A stretch of DNA of 64,000 nt from Glandiceps talaboti (Eukaryota; Hemichordata; Enteropneusta; Spengelidae), in the NCBI RefSeq assembly GCF_964340395.1, contig NC_135555.1, positions 2,357,501-2,421,500 on the forward strand, given 5' to 3'. Positions 34,608 to 48,600 of this stretch are shown here, piece after piece. Within the stretch, counting starts at the first letter, position 1; each line of letters opens with the position of its first letter. A program made the translations under genes and the position numbers. Below the pieces are notes generated by a model. The model was not told where the DNA came from, made no database searches, and worked only from the letters and a program-made list of their open reading frames with translations.

Positions 34608-34845
34608 AATAGGGAACTTGCAATCCAGACTGAGCATGCTCAGACACAAAGGACTATGGGATTATCTGTGGTTATGATAATATCTAATCTTGAGCTACCG
34701 ATAAAATAAACCTTCCACTATGAATTGATCATATGTTCTTACAAACAGTGTATCAACATTGTTTACAATACTAATTGATGAGTATTTATCATCACATTTC
34801 CCATGATGCAATATTCAACATGGCGGGTTTGCAAGTTCCCTATTG
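34608..34845. mobile_element. 238-bp MITE with perfect 17-bp terminal inverted repeats
   Basis: CAATAGGGAACTTGCAA (34608-34624) is exactly inverted at 34829-34845. Inner parts pair imperfectly (ACTATGGGAT..TTATGATAA against TTATCATCAC..TCCCATGATG). There is no ORF of useful length. Confidence 0.85.
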
Positions 34846-35325
34846 AAAATAAAATATTCCACAGAATGTTCTAGTAATTCACAGTGAAGTGAACCCTGTC
34901 ATCCCTATCTCTATATAATGGTGTGACCAAACCTACAGTAGAGAGTAGGATTGTACCAAGATATAGGGGTGTATGACAAGGTTTTAATATGTTCCAGCAA
35001 TGTCATTTGATGGCAATAATATTGACCTTTGTACAACATTAAATTTTCTTTTTGTATTTGTATTATTCAGTTATTATATTCTTTGCTTATTTCTGTAAAT
35101 GCTACAACAGTTATCAGAAAAAAAGTGGCAGGAGATGATGATTGTAATGCAGTTGAAATTTGAGAGACCAATATCATCAGTTCAATATACAGATATTCTT
35201 GAAACAAGGTTTTGAGAAATATTTACTTTTGTTCATGAAAAGTACTATGAGTCCCTGTGAAGGGCTGCCATACTGTAGAATTATTCCAACTCAAAGCAAT
35301 ATATTTGGTAGACTATTGATAATGT

Positions 35326-35372
35326 CATGTCACTCCAGCCTCAACGGCCTTGCTCCTCACATGTTGGCCAAT
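35326..35372 (+). pseudogene. Possible scrap of LINE reverse transcriptase
   Basis: HSSLNGLAPHMLANV resembles the (Y/H)KSLNGLAPxYL motif near the end of many LINE polyproteins, but only about 15 residues match. Weak. Confidence 0.3.
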
Positions 35373-36167
35373 GTGTGAGGGCGCCCTTACATGGCATACC
35401 TTGTAGACTAAACATTCTGAGGTTAAAATGGTTTGGAGTGACACAACTGCAGTCCACTTACACTGGGACATTGCTTATTTCAATCACAATTACACTTATC
35501 ATCTAATGTGGATTTTGTATGACCACCTGGTTTGTAATTTAATATGTTAATTCAGGCTTACAGCTGAACTTTCATGAACTAGAATATTAAAATGTAATCA
35601 CATTTTATATTGGATCAAATCTGTTGTATTTGGAGTCGTTATTCATTCAGTTACACTAAAACAGGACACAAAGTTGTTGCTAAGATAATATCTATATTCA
35701 AAGCAAATATAAAATAGTGAATGCCAGAGTAAGAAATAAGACCCATCATTTTACTACATTCATGTGTGTGTGAAAACTGTATTTGGCTTTATACTTGCAA
35801 AAGAAGCCAACCATGGCCTATTGATTACTGTTCACATTCTGATGCGGTAGATTAACTTGAGGGCGCTGTTCAAATCCTTTTAAAGAAACGAAAATTGATG
35901 CTGTGAGGTCAGTTTGGACACTTTAAAATATGACTGGCTTAAAATCAATCTGGTTTGGGATAATAGATGGACATGATAAATGAAATATCATTTTGATACA
36001 GAGGGAAATAGATTGGCAGATTTCAAATATTAACTTTTCATTGTATCAAAATCAAATACATGTACTAGAATCCTGTCATTAATTCTGAGCTGTCAATCGA
36101 ATGTACTAGAATCCTGTCATTAATTCTGAGCTTTCAATCAATCAATCAATCAATCAGTCTGGTTGTT

Positions 36168-36423
36168 TGTCTGTCTCTGTCTGTCTGTATGTATGTATGT
36201 ATGTATGTATGTATGTATGTCTGTCTGTCTGTCTGTCTGTCCGTCCGTCTGTCCGTCTGTCCGTCCGTCCGTCCGTCCGTCCGTCTGTATGTATGTATGT
36301 ATGTAATATGTATATGTATGTATCTATGTATGTATGTATGTATGTATGTATGTATGTATGTATGTATGTCTGTCAGTCTGTCTGTATGTATCTATGTATC
36401 TATGTATCTATGTATGTATGTCT
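36168..36423. repeat. (GTCT)n/(GTAT)n/(GTCC)n compound microsatellite
   Basis: About 255 bp of tetranucleotides that shift from GTCT to GTAT to GTCC and back. The Val-Cys-Met-Tyr open frames are repeat artefacts. Confidence 0.97.
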
Positions 36424-37435
36424 AATCACCCATCCATTTGTCCACCCTTCCATCCACCATATTCCTACTAGCACCAGTTTTTCAGTCAATAACTCTCAGT
36501 GAGCGAAGCTACCCCTCCCCCTGTTTTAGGATTTAGAGGGGATTTGGGAAAAAGCATTGACACAAACAAAATAACATCAACATTTCAGAAAGTTCACACT
36601 TTTATTCCAGAAAGCTGTGAATAATTCAATTCATGATATCTTTATAAAATTAATGATATTTTAATCACTTGAAAATTAGACCTCTCTTCATATCTAAGCT
36701 ATAAGCTTATTTTGGAAGTTCAAAAGTCCATAGTTTCAACAGAAAAATTCGTTTATATTCACTAATAGGAACCGTCTCTGCCCTCAGTGAGATGCATGGA
36801 AAGAGTACGTCACAGTTCCGCCATGTAGGCCACAAGTGTGTGTTCATTGAGGACATATCACAACCATCGAACAAAAAGTTATCTATAAAATGGGAACTTC
36901 CTCTGCGTTCGCTGCCTCAATAGGGACGACGGAACCGATAATATACTGAATATACTAAGGTGCGAAGTTTTGTCTCCACCTTGTCATTATATATATAAAG
37001 TCAGACGATCTCAAATAGAAATTGACAGCCGCCATCTAGAGACAATAAATATGTGCACCTTTGTTCAGAAATATAAACACGACCACATGTAGTATGTGCT
37101 AGTAAAAAACTTACAGGCTGTCCATTCTGTGAGCGCGATACGTTAGCATTTGTTTTCCTTTTTTCGTTTAGTTATTGGAGGTACACAAGAGCATGAAGGG
37201 CAGTTTAAAAACAACACAAATTTAAAAAAAAAAAAAAATTCCTCAGACCAAGGGAATATTCAATTCACTTTTCTTTCTTCATGTTTTCATCTGTCCATTG
37301 CGGATTTCAGTGTATACTGCATTGACAGTTTTCCTGTACAACTGCAATTATATTTTCCATATTTATGACAAAATCTTACGGCTCTTTATATAGTTTTACA
37401 CGTACTTCGGTTTTCCCGCTGTTATATGTGGGAAA

Positions 37436-37473
37436 TGACGTAATATAGGAGGCCCTCGGGTGTAAACTTCCGG
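37436..37473. promoter_or_regulatory. TRAF7-like core promoter sites (CRE-like and ETS-like)
   Basis: TGACGTAA (37436-37443) and CTTCCGG (37467-37473) lie 58 and 28 bp before the ATG. The start itself, ATGGCGG, also fits a YY1-type site. This combination is common at housekeeping promoters. Confidence 0.45.
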
Positions 37474-37500
37474 TTTGAGCGATATTCAGCTGTGCTGATC

Positions 37501-37715
37501 ATGGCGGATGACGACGCTTGTGTTTTCGTTCAGCCACCTTCTTCACATTTACTATGTCCTATCTGCCACAAATTATTTACCGATCCCGTAATAAGTGTTA
37601 ATTGTGGGCACACATTCTGCAATGCATGCATCGTTAATAGAGAGACGGAGGAATCGTCCAGGACATGTCCGTTGGACAAGAGAAGTTACGAAGACAAAGA
37701 TCTCGTTGTGAACAG
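37501..37715 (+). CDS. TRAF7: TRAF7-like exon 1 (RING finger)
   Basis: ATG in context GATCATGG, donor AACAG|GTAAG, leaving phase 2. It starts [20 protein letters not shown], continues with [14 protein letters not shown] and ends DLVVN. An in-frame GTG at 37492 lies upstream, but ATG at 37501 has the better context. Confidence 0.9.
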
Positions 37716-40700
37716 GTAAGACTGTATTTAGTGTGTCGCGTTTACCATTACATCATCACATAGAGCTGATCGATATCACTTATTTACGTATCCAACAGAC
37801 ATTTTCCAACTTTTCGAGTCTTTCACTCGCATTGAGTCTCTGGGTTGTCCATAGTTTAGCGTCGATCCGGCGCAAAAGGATCAAACAGAAAAAAAAATCG
37901 ACTGACGCAGTGACAGATCTCCGGCTCCGTGTCCTCATGTTTGTTTTGGGTCAAGGGCGGTTTCGTTTTTCAGTTCAAAAAGCTACCGGTGAACTGAAAA
38001 AGCAGTAGCTATTGTTGTGATGTAGGGGCAGCTGATCTTTTCATGTCCTCACTATTGTTTGCAAAGGTGAAAATATGACAGCGACATCGGTCAATATTGT
38101 AAACAGAAACCGACTGTGCTATTACAAGTCGCTCTATATTGATGTATTCAAGTCCGCAAAATACATCGAGACAGTATATCACAGACTATATAGTACAGTA
38201 CTTATAGCCAACGGGAAAAGAGACACTGGCAGTGAAATATTTTAGATCAAGTTTTTACATCGAATGCGTGTGAGGTTTTAGGTACCAATGGATTCAGAGA
38301 AAGTCTTTTAAGTATATAAACATACTCATTATAAGAAAAGTTGTAGGCAAGCACATTATCTCTGGCAATAGAATGGAAAGCATGTAATTAAGCACAGTTA
38401 ATTTCTACAACTTGAATAACAATAGGTAAATACAATAGGCTTTTAAAAACACTCTCTGGCTAATCCATTTTGATGTAGCAAGTGACAGTGTGCCTACATT
38501 CCTAAAGACATTTAAATTCGAAATTCACCTTCATTCACCATGACATACATATGTTGCAAATGCTAATTTATTGGAAGTGATGCAATAGCAATCCATTGCC
38601 GACAGAATGGGTAATCAATAGATACATTTGTACCAGGTGTGTGCCTGCTTTGCTTTGTGTTATCAGGCTCAAACTCTAGCTATTAAGAAAAAAAACCTTG
38701 TATGTTCATAGTTGCTGAGCGATTGAGTAATGTGGGAGTCAAGCTTCACAAGCCAAAGGTGGATATACCATAAAAATAAATTACGTCTGTGTTTTATGCA
38801 ATCATTTTGTCTGTCTGAATTCGATTTACAGGTTTCCCACTTTTTATATAGTGAAGGCATGAGGTTTTTGTAAGCTTGTTTACTTAAGGTAAAGCCTTCT
38901 GTATTTTGCACATATTGACACAGTCATGTATGCATTGATGTAAGAAGACATCTCTGTAGATCCTTCATCTTGCTGTAGAGATATCAGTATTTGGCAAATG
39001 TGACATCACTGACATGTCAGAGAGTTTGTATTGGTGTTTTTAAATTAAAGGAGAAGGGGCATGATAATGTAATTTATTCTGATAGTGACTTTCTATACAG
39101 TATTTTTCACAAAAGTTTTGGACCATAAAATTGATTCCATTTAAATTTGTACAGAAGTCATATAGATATTATCTACTCTAATATCACCCTGAACAAAAAC
39201 AATATTTAATGGTAGTTTGGGATTGAGACCCTTACAGCATACCTTAGGAACTATGACATATAGCAGTTATGAAGAAACAAGCACATAGGGTTATCAGGAC
39301 ATTTGAACCAATTATAGTGCAAAGTGTAAAGTTGTTGGTTTTATACAGTACTTGTATTGTTCAAAAATTAAATGATTTTGACACACATGCCTGAAATATA
39401 TTTTATTTAAGATATAAAGGTAACATTGTGTGAAGAAAAAACACATTACATTATTAAAAAATCCAGAATACTTTATTTAGATTTAATGACTTGTAGGTGG
39501 AATTTTTGCCAGAAGTTCAACTGAAAATGAACAAAAAATAGTTTGGAAATGACTAAGCTTCAATTTGTAAATATTGGTCTTTTAGCTAAACCTTATTTTT
39601 GTTTGGAAATGTTCTGTTTTTACAGTGTAAATTTATGTATGAGAATAAAAAACATTTGAATTGGAAAATATAGAAACATGTCATTTGTTTGTATTCATTG
39701 TTTATTCTTGTGCCAATCTGATGTTATCAGACTTGTGTATATGTTAGGCCAAAAAAGAAAAATTATCTGGTTCTGGTCAGGGTAAACTTTCTAAAGTGGT
39801 GTGACGACGCAATTTTTTTTTTTTCCTAATTTTTTTTTTTTTTTTTTTTAAATTAGTAAATACCCATTTTTTGACACTTTACATACTCTGTTCTATCATA
39901 TTTATCTCTTGAAAAACTTCCTTTTTCTTCGAAGCAGTTGAGGCTCTGTATTTAAGCAGTCTTGGCATGTAGGGTAGATTTCAGCTGCTTGTTCTCCTGA
40001 TATCAGGAATAAATAAGGAACGGGAAAGCAAATATTATCGGAAAAAAAGGATCGCCGCAAAGGTATTCAGGGCACGTGTGTGCTGACCAGAACCAGATAT
40101 ATATATTTTTTTTGGGCCTTACGCTTGTAAAATTTGCCTACTAGTACATTTCATGCAGTACTCATGCTGTTCAAAAGGACACTTTTTTGAATAATTATAA
40201 TTTGTCTAAATATAGTATGTTATAAAGACAACTTTCTCTTGAAAAGATGACATTTGTCATAACAGCTGTATGATTTGTGTATGGTTTGTTTGTGTTCAGA
40301 GGGATGGGTGGAGTTTTACAGGGGGTCAAAGGTTAATATATTCATGACACAACAAGATGTGATAGGGAATACTACCTGAAAGGTCATTCTATGGATTTTG
40401 TATAACAAATCTATGCTGATGTCATGTTTTTCGTAATATAACAGCTGTTAGTATTTTGGATTTTATGCTGGGTCGTTGTTTAGTGATACAGTATAACTAT
40501 TTATCGATTACATACATTTTCTACTATAGAACATAGATTGTTAAATTGTGACAATATAAATATCAGTGAAATAGATAATACAGACTGGCGCTAAGATTAT
40601 GAGAATTTTACTAAAATTGTTTGATCTACTTGTTTAATTGGCCTCTGGTAAACGAACCTGTTATACACTGTATATGTGTGGCAATACTTAGAGCATGAAT

Positions 40701-43138
40701 TGTGCAATTTGCTGTGAGACTATATATAAAGTTGGTCTCTGTTTATGAGACTTTTACAAAAATAGTTTGACCATCTTGTTTAAGTATTTTCTGATGGATC
40801 TTTGCATAGACCCGACATGTTCATCATCATAACCCACAGAACTCTTTATGACACCATCCAAAATGTGCTCGCTAGAGGGTGGGGTTTCATATGTTGTTGT
40901 GTCAGCAGAAGTGTGTGTGCTCTGGTTTGCAAGAAATGGACAGGTTGTACATAGTATGTGTGATGAAGAATATTGTCAACTCAAACATCAGAGTCTTAGT
41001 ATACAGTCATACAGAACTTTATATTGTTTTTCAAAAATGACATCACCCTACATGTTTTTGAAAATGTACAAAGGTAATTGTTAAAAAAACATTCATAAGA
41101 AATTACAAAGTGTACTGTGATTCAGTGTGAAATAAAGTGTTTTGAGGAAACACCTAAAATTTCTGACTGTTTAGACTGTAGTATGAATAAAGATAAAAGG
41201 TGATAAGCCATAAATACAGTATAGTGTTATCAAAATATAATAATTCAGTCATGTTATGTTAACATTAGATTGACTTTTAAGCAGGGGATAAAGTTGTCAT
41301 GGATACAACTAAAATATTTGCTTTTCCTTCCCTGACCCTTGACCCCAGTTGTCTTTGACCAATAAGGATAGAAATTACAGTACAAGTGAAGGCCACCATT
41401 AAACTGATATAAAATAGCCATTAATATTAGCAACCTTAATGGTCTTATCAAAGAGACTTAAAAGCATTTTTACATTTAGTGGATAGGATCAAATAGGGAA
41501 GATATCGGGACTGCATGAAGTTTATTTTCAGATATGAGCATGTTTATGTTTAAGTATAAAGGATATAGAATGAGGCATGTGAGCACTGAGTTGTATATCC
41601 TACTAATACCATGGCTCCCTTTGTGATGATGACTTGATGATATTCACAACACAATGCAGCCCTATCTCTTATTTTTACACTCAAACCGGTCACATTGATC
41701 AGTTGTCTTATTTTCACACTCAAACCAGGTCATGTGATCGGTTGTCAGGGGCAGTGTGATATTATAGTGATGACATCTTGCCAGGCAAAAGTTGTTGAAC
41801 TGCAAAGGTTTGAGAAATCAGATAAGTGATCTATGAGGCAAACCCTGGTACACTGACCTGTGATTTTTCAACTTTTTGCCCATAAGAACAATACCCGGAC
41901 AATGAGTTGTATTGTGTGCAAACTAGTATAAAAGTAACAGTGAGAAAAAGTCATAAAATTAAAGGCATGAAACCATAAATAATAGTCTAGTGCTATACTT
42001 CACTAAAACTTAAGATCTCTCATTCAGGGGTTAGAGATGTATCAATACCACGTTGGCATCCAGACTAACAAAAAGGCTGGGTCCGGAATTCTTACCAACG
42101 ATAGAGAATTATTTCATTTCCCTGTGTATCCCGTAGAAAATGGCGGCATTGATATAAGCAAATGACAAGCATTTCATTTCCATAATTGTAGAGTTGAACA
42201 GCTTGAATTCTTGTCTAGATTATTTGGAACCCTAGTAAACACTTGAAATAAATTGTACTGAAGAACTTTATATGCGATAGATTAGATATTATTTATAGCC
42301 TAGAAACCATACCAGTGTCTTTGTCATGAAAGTGAATAGGTAAAATCATATGCAGTAGAGAAGTTCTCCACTGTCTATGGTAGCACTTTGTATTATTCAA
42401 TGATAGTTTACATACAGACATCACATCAAGGAAAGTGATATAGTACCAGTAATATCCTAGTGCAAAGGTCATAACTCCTATTTTTGTAAAAATGATAATA
42501 ATAATTGATATTTAATAATGTATGGTTATATAGGCATATCACTCCTTATAATATTGATGCCTATGGTATCTAATCTGCCAATCATTTTACTGGTTACCAT
42601 GAGAACATACTAAGATGTCCAGACCAATGGAATACATGATTAGTAGAATGACAAGATGAAAGTAGAAATTGTCTGCCATATGTTTCCTTTGACTGAAGAT
42701 TTTTTTAGCACAAAAAGTGAAAAATAATAATAATCATGTGAACAAGAATACAAATATGAAGCCTCCTTGAAGAGAAGCTATGCTTTGGATTACAGGGCTC
42801 ACATTTAACCTCTACCCTTGGTAGTCAGAATTAGCCAAGTGAATTGTTGCAGCTGTAGGATTCTATTGATTTCCATTGACAGACTACTACCTTATAATTT
42901 GGTAGTCTAGCTACAATGTCAATCAGTTATCATGGCTGATGGTTATGTCTGTCAGTCATCATGTGTCAGTTATGTCTGTCAGTCATCATGTCTTTCAGTT
43001 ATTCTGTCTGTCTGTTACCATGTCTGTCAGTTACCATTTCTGTCTGTTAGTCTGTCAGTTATTGTCTGTCTGTTACCATGTCTGTCAGTTATCATTTCTG
43101 TCTGTTATTCTGTCAGTTATCATGTCTGTCCATTATGA

Positions 43139-43173
<35 letters not shown>

Positions 43174-45436
43174 TAGTATGTCTGTCTGTTAGTCTGTCAG
43201 TTACCATGTCTGTCAGTTATCATTTCTGTCTGTTATCATTTCTGTCTGTTAGTCTGTCAGTTATCTTGTCTGTCCATTATCATGTCTGTCTGTCTGTTAG
43301 TCTGTCAGTTACCATGTCTGTCAGTCAGACTGCCATCACATCATTATGGAAATTGTATACTGAAATGATGGATTATTGTGAAAATCATTACATCGGTGTA
43401 GCTGTACAATTCTAGCACAGTACATAGACAGTACAGTCATTGTCAGTGTATATGATAATGACTAGCCAGTATACTGCATGACTTGCATCTTTCACTGTCA
43501 CTCTCAGACATGGTCAGTATAACCATAACTGCATGACTTGCATCTTTCACTGTCACTCTCAGACATGGTCAATATACCATAAATTATATATGTAATGCAT
43601 TGATGAAACCAAGTCTTGACATGATTGAGTCATTCTAATACATGTATGCCACATGATTCTTGCATGTACATACCAAGATATCCCAATTGCTGTAGTTCAA
43701 GTACATGTATTGGACCAAGAAAGAGATACTTGTGAGGAGAAGCCATGGTAATAGTATGCTAAAAATATACAACTTAGTTTGCATATTTAGTTTATATATA
43801 TTTATATTTTATTTATTTAGTTATTTATTTATTTAGTTATTTATTTATTTATTGAAGCCCATTTGTATCAGGGGCTCACTTTAGCATGTTAGGAGCAGCA
43901 CTAACAGAAAATTAAAATACATACACTACTAAAACATTAGAGAAGAATGACTAATAAATCACATACAGAAAAAAAGAAGTTTTAATACTCATTACATATA
44001 TTTCATACAGCACTGACATTGGACACTGAATGTATGTCAAAATTGCTAATTTTATGTATGTAACTCTGAACTTTATTTTGCTTCATTCAATGTCAAATTC
44101 TTGATCAACTTTCAATGCACCTGCTAGAAATAATAATTCAAAAACCTGACAATATACATATAGAAAATCTTTACTTTACAAGTGGTTTTTCCAAAGTTCT
44201 GAAACATATACAGCTGTTTTTAAATCAGTCATATTACTTGATGAAAAATAATGAAGAAAAAAATCATGTCCCCACTCCAACCGAATACACAGTTACGTTC
44301 ATTGAGAGCCTTTCTTGTGATAACCCAACCAGGAAAGTCAACTAATGTTAATAAAAAATACACTGGTAAAGAAAACATGTCTAATTTCATGACAGATATT
44401 TGCATGTCTCTAGAGGTGAGATGTATCATAAATAAATGACTGAATTCATTTCAGTTCATTTCAGTTCATTTCAGCGAAGACTGTTGAATTATAATTTTTC
44501 ACCTGTTTCAGCTCTGAAGTGTTAAACCACTTGAGTTGTGTAAGTTTATTTGAATGCACAAATACATCACCTTTAGGTTTTAATCCTTCCATTTCAATTG
44601 TTATAAAATACTGTGCAGACCAGCCATGCATGCATAGTTACAGGTAGTCGGTATGTTGTAATTGGTAGCTGTGTGCGCTCTCTTTGAAATTAACTTACCA
44701 AACCATATACTGGTATTTTTTACACTTCATTTCCAAACAAGTGGTTTGGTATCTGAATGACAAAGCTTAACATTTCAGACCACTTTTATAACCACTGGTA
44801 ATATTCTGGGTTGTTCAATTCTATTGTGAACTCTTCACTCATAGCAATAAATACGATTTGGTACAGTAACATCGCATTAACATTTACACCACCTCTGTCA
44901 TGGTATTGTTCACAAATGAACACCTTTCTTCCTTTTAAAAATGATCACTGTAGTCAAATTAAGTGACTTAAACCTAAAACAAAGAAGGAAACCACATAGG
45001 AAGAAACCGCAAATGAAAACATTAGTAAGTGCCAGGAGGTTGCATTGAATAAGTCATGATGTAATGTCCTAATCTTAATACAAGGTCAAAGAGGTATTTT
45101 TAGTGTGTGTATGTACAGCCTGAAAGTTAAAACATGGAATAAGTTGTCAGCAGATGTCACTCACTGTATACCTTTGTATCATGACCATGTCATAATCTTT
45201 TGGACTATTTTTGTTAATTTATTCAAAACTATGCATATTACCTTTGGGGTAAATATGAGAAATGGTGGTAATGACCATACATGTATCTTATGGCTGGTGT
45301 TCATAAGTGTACATAATCAGATCAGTGTCACCACAAACTAGAATATTTATTTTGAAATAATGTTTAAAAACTGACTATTAAAAACCTTGCTGCATAAATT
45401 CACACCCAGGGTCAGTTCTTGTGATAGAGGGAGTAT

Positions 45437-45508
<72 letters not shown>

Positions 45509-45627
45509 CTGTCTGTCTATATATCTGTCGATTGTCAGCTGTGTATGTATGCAATATGTATGTATGTATGTATGTATCTGTACTGTGTGTCTGCATCTGT
45601 GTCTGCATCTGTTTGTGTGTCTGTATC

Positions 45628-45658
<31 letters not shown>

Positions 45659-48600
45659 GCGTGCAAAAATAAAAATAAAAATTGAAATACTATTGACAAC
45701 CACTCACAGTATGTTCTTTGAGAAGTTAGATTAAAATGAGAGCAAGTTTGATTCATATATCATGTATGTGCCTGTCTAATATTATTCTATATAATGTTTT
45801 GTTTATTTTTGATAAGGTCAAGTATTCTCATGTGATGATACTAGGATATCGTCAGATAATACATAATGCTGTCACTTAATCCCAGTGACTAATCTCTCTA
45901 GAGATTAATGAATATTGACATTGTATAACTTCTATAAGTGAACAAGTGATATTAATTTCAACTATCATCTACCTCTTTCATTCTTTCATGTAACAATTAA
46001 ATGTACTACTAGTCTGTTTGTCTAGAGGCTATCTGTGGCATCCGATCTCAAGATCTCTCTTTACTCCATCTAGCTCAATAAGAAACCACGAACGAAAGTA
46101 GTTCATGCAAATGAGTCAACCCCTAACTGTTAGAATGATGTAAACAATGTAGTAGCATCCTGATATGACTAATGTACCATATTTGGACATTGTATAACTG
46201 CCCCCAGTAAACACTGACTTATCATAGAATTCTGTGAATGACATGAATGAATTCTGTGAATGACATGATGTGAATGACTGTGTGAATGGCTTGGTTTGAA
46301 TGTGAAATTTCATCTCAGCATCTCATTGAGCTAGACATGAGAAGAGATTTGAAGCCATGGATAACATCTAGACTACTAGTGTATGGTTAATGTTAAAACA
46401 GGTGATTTCAGTAAAGAAAAAGAGACTGAATTAAGACCCCTCTTTCAAAACATTGTTAATTCAATATAGTATCCCTAAGTTGTGGAATGGGTGAAAACTT
46501 AAGTTTATTTCTACAGAAATCATACAAAATTCAGTAGATTTTAGCATTTGCATAGCCATCTCAAGACATAGGTATGATAAATAAACCTTTTATGACCACC
46601 TTGTCCTTTTACTCCGGACCTATTTTATAAGGTAAAACCCAAAACACAAAACACAAAAAGTTGGGGGGGGGGGGGGTGTAGAAGTGAGAATTGACCCATT
46701 GATTTTCAGTCAGAATCATTGAACAGCTGAAAGGTAGATTTGGAATCACCCTTATGTATTACTTGTACCTCACACAAGTAGAAGTGCAGAGTGATGTCAA
46801 CTATTCATACCTAATGACTTTGAAATTAAAGGAATGCAGTTTGTCCAGTAGGCAACAACTGTTAATTCATAACATAAAAATACAAAACAATATTACTTGT
46901 GTAGCAATAGACAGATACTTTGAGATATTTATTTGCTTTGAGTGCATTTTATTGACAAAACCCTTATGATTATGTGTGGCTTGAAATAGCTCAATTTGTT
47001 GAAAATTCAGATTACTGCATTTTTTCCCAGAAATTTGTAATGAAAATCCTGTAACAAATTCAGTTGGGACCAGAAAAAAATTGATTGCATTTCTTAATTA
47101 ACTGTAAAAGGTGATTTGAAGACTGTGGTCGAATGTAGGTCAAGTCATCTTGGTGAATTACCTATTCTGTATCAGCACATGAGCATTCAATCTATTCCCT
47201 GTAGAATCTATGCAATGTATTATGTAATTACTACAGCTAAACCTCAAAGGATTAGTTGGCAGAAATTGCCTTAATCCATTCATACAAAGTGGTGAAAAAG
47301 ATTCCTTAGTAAAACCAGTGTAATCTCCTGCCAATGGATTGTACAAAACTAAATGTGTGTGTGAATTCATTCCTGTGTGGTAATATTTTCAGTAATCACT
47401 GAAATGAAAGAGATAAACTAATTATGAAGATTATACAATTGAAAGTACAGGTTTATGTAAACAATGTAGTTAGGTTGGTGTGTTATTCATGATTGGAATT
47501 TAATTGAGGGTACTTATGTGAGTAAATTTGATGTAACTGTTGTAGGGTATTTTAATTTATTTTAGGGAGTGTCGATGAACAATATTGAACATTGGAAGCT
47601 GTCGACTTACCTCTATACATGTGCAATTGTTTGATTAATACAGCTATAATTGTTCAAATATCCATTTTTGATTGGCACAAATTTCATGAATACTGTAGCC
47701 TACTAATTCACAAATTGAATTAAGAATGATTTCTGAACATGGTGGGTGACTAAACGAATACATAGTGTAAGGTACAATGATGTCACATTCATGGAAGGTA
47801 GTTACAAAAAATTTATTTGCTTCTCCTACATGGCGTCAGAAATCGGTTGATATCTTTGGTAGGCATGGTCCAATTATAACAATGACACGATTTATCAGAA
47901 GTTTATTAAATTTGGGAACTAGGAAGTGGCAGAATGTAAAATAGTCAAAATGTTGAGTAAAACGACCAGTTGAAAGTTCGTATTGTATGGTAATTGTGTT
48001 CTGTTGCAAACCTTGTCTATATCTCGTGATGAGTGGACTTGTGCAATCACAGAAACAAGTGTTATTTTACCCCTTTCATAGACAGTTGGCTAAAACACGT
48101 CAATAACATCGATATTATCAACATTTTTACTGTATTCTGATAGAAATGTTCTGATACACATATCTCAGGAAACAAGTGCCTATGTTTGACCTCATCTTTT
48201 TGGTGTTTGGTTTGGAAATCTATGCAAGCTTTACCAGATTTCCTCCTCTGTTTATACCTGGCAGTTTTCTTGAATCTTTTCTAAAAACAATCACTTGATG
48301 TGGTGTGTGTGCTAGTCAAATGCATTTTCATCTATATGTATAACACCTGGCATTTATCTAATCTCGCCCCCTCCCCCTCTCCCACCCCATCCCACCCCAC
48401 CCTACCCTACCCCACAAATATACATGCTTTTAAAGGAACTGCAACAGGTTTGAGATAGCCACAATGTGGTCTGACTTCAAGATTTCATTGCATGATGTCA
48501 ATTGAAATGAACTGTGACAAGATATATAGAGAGAGGAGGTGATTGAGGTTAGAGGTAGCGGTCACATCAGAAACTGAGCAGGCTGTGGTGACAAGGTTGA

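Larger units (their letters stand above)
33541..37400. other. Intergenic region between cytochrome b5 and the TRAF7-like gene
   Basis: No gene recognised. It contains short duplications at 34085-34235 and 36055-36140, two inverted-repeat elements, a possible LINE scrap and a long tetranucleotide microsatellite. Confidence 0.6.

Noticed and set aside
36167-36502. Val-Cys-Met-Tyr open frames over 36 kb
   Set aside because: Artefact of GTAT/GTCT tetranucleotides with no flanking coding signal.
42939-43415. 158-residue Ser-Val-Cys-rich open frame, the longest in the window
   Set aside because: Low-complexity TCTG array. No splice sites, no family match, and both other plus frames are similarly open.
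45347-45734. Overlapping His-Thr and Cys-Val open frames
   Set aside because: Translation of GT/CA dinucleotides.
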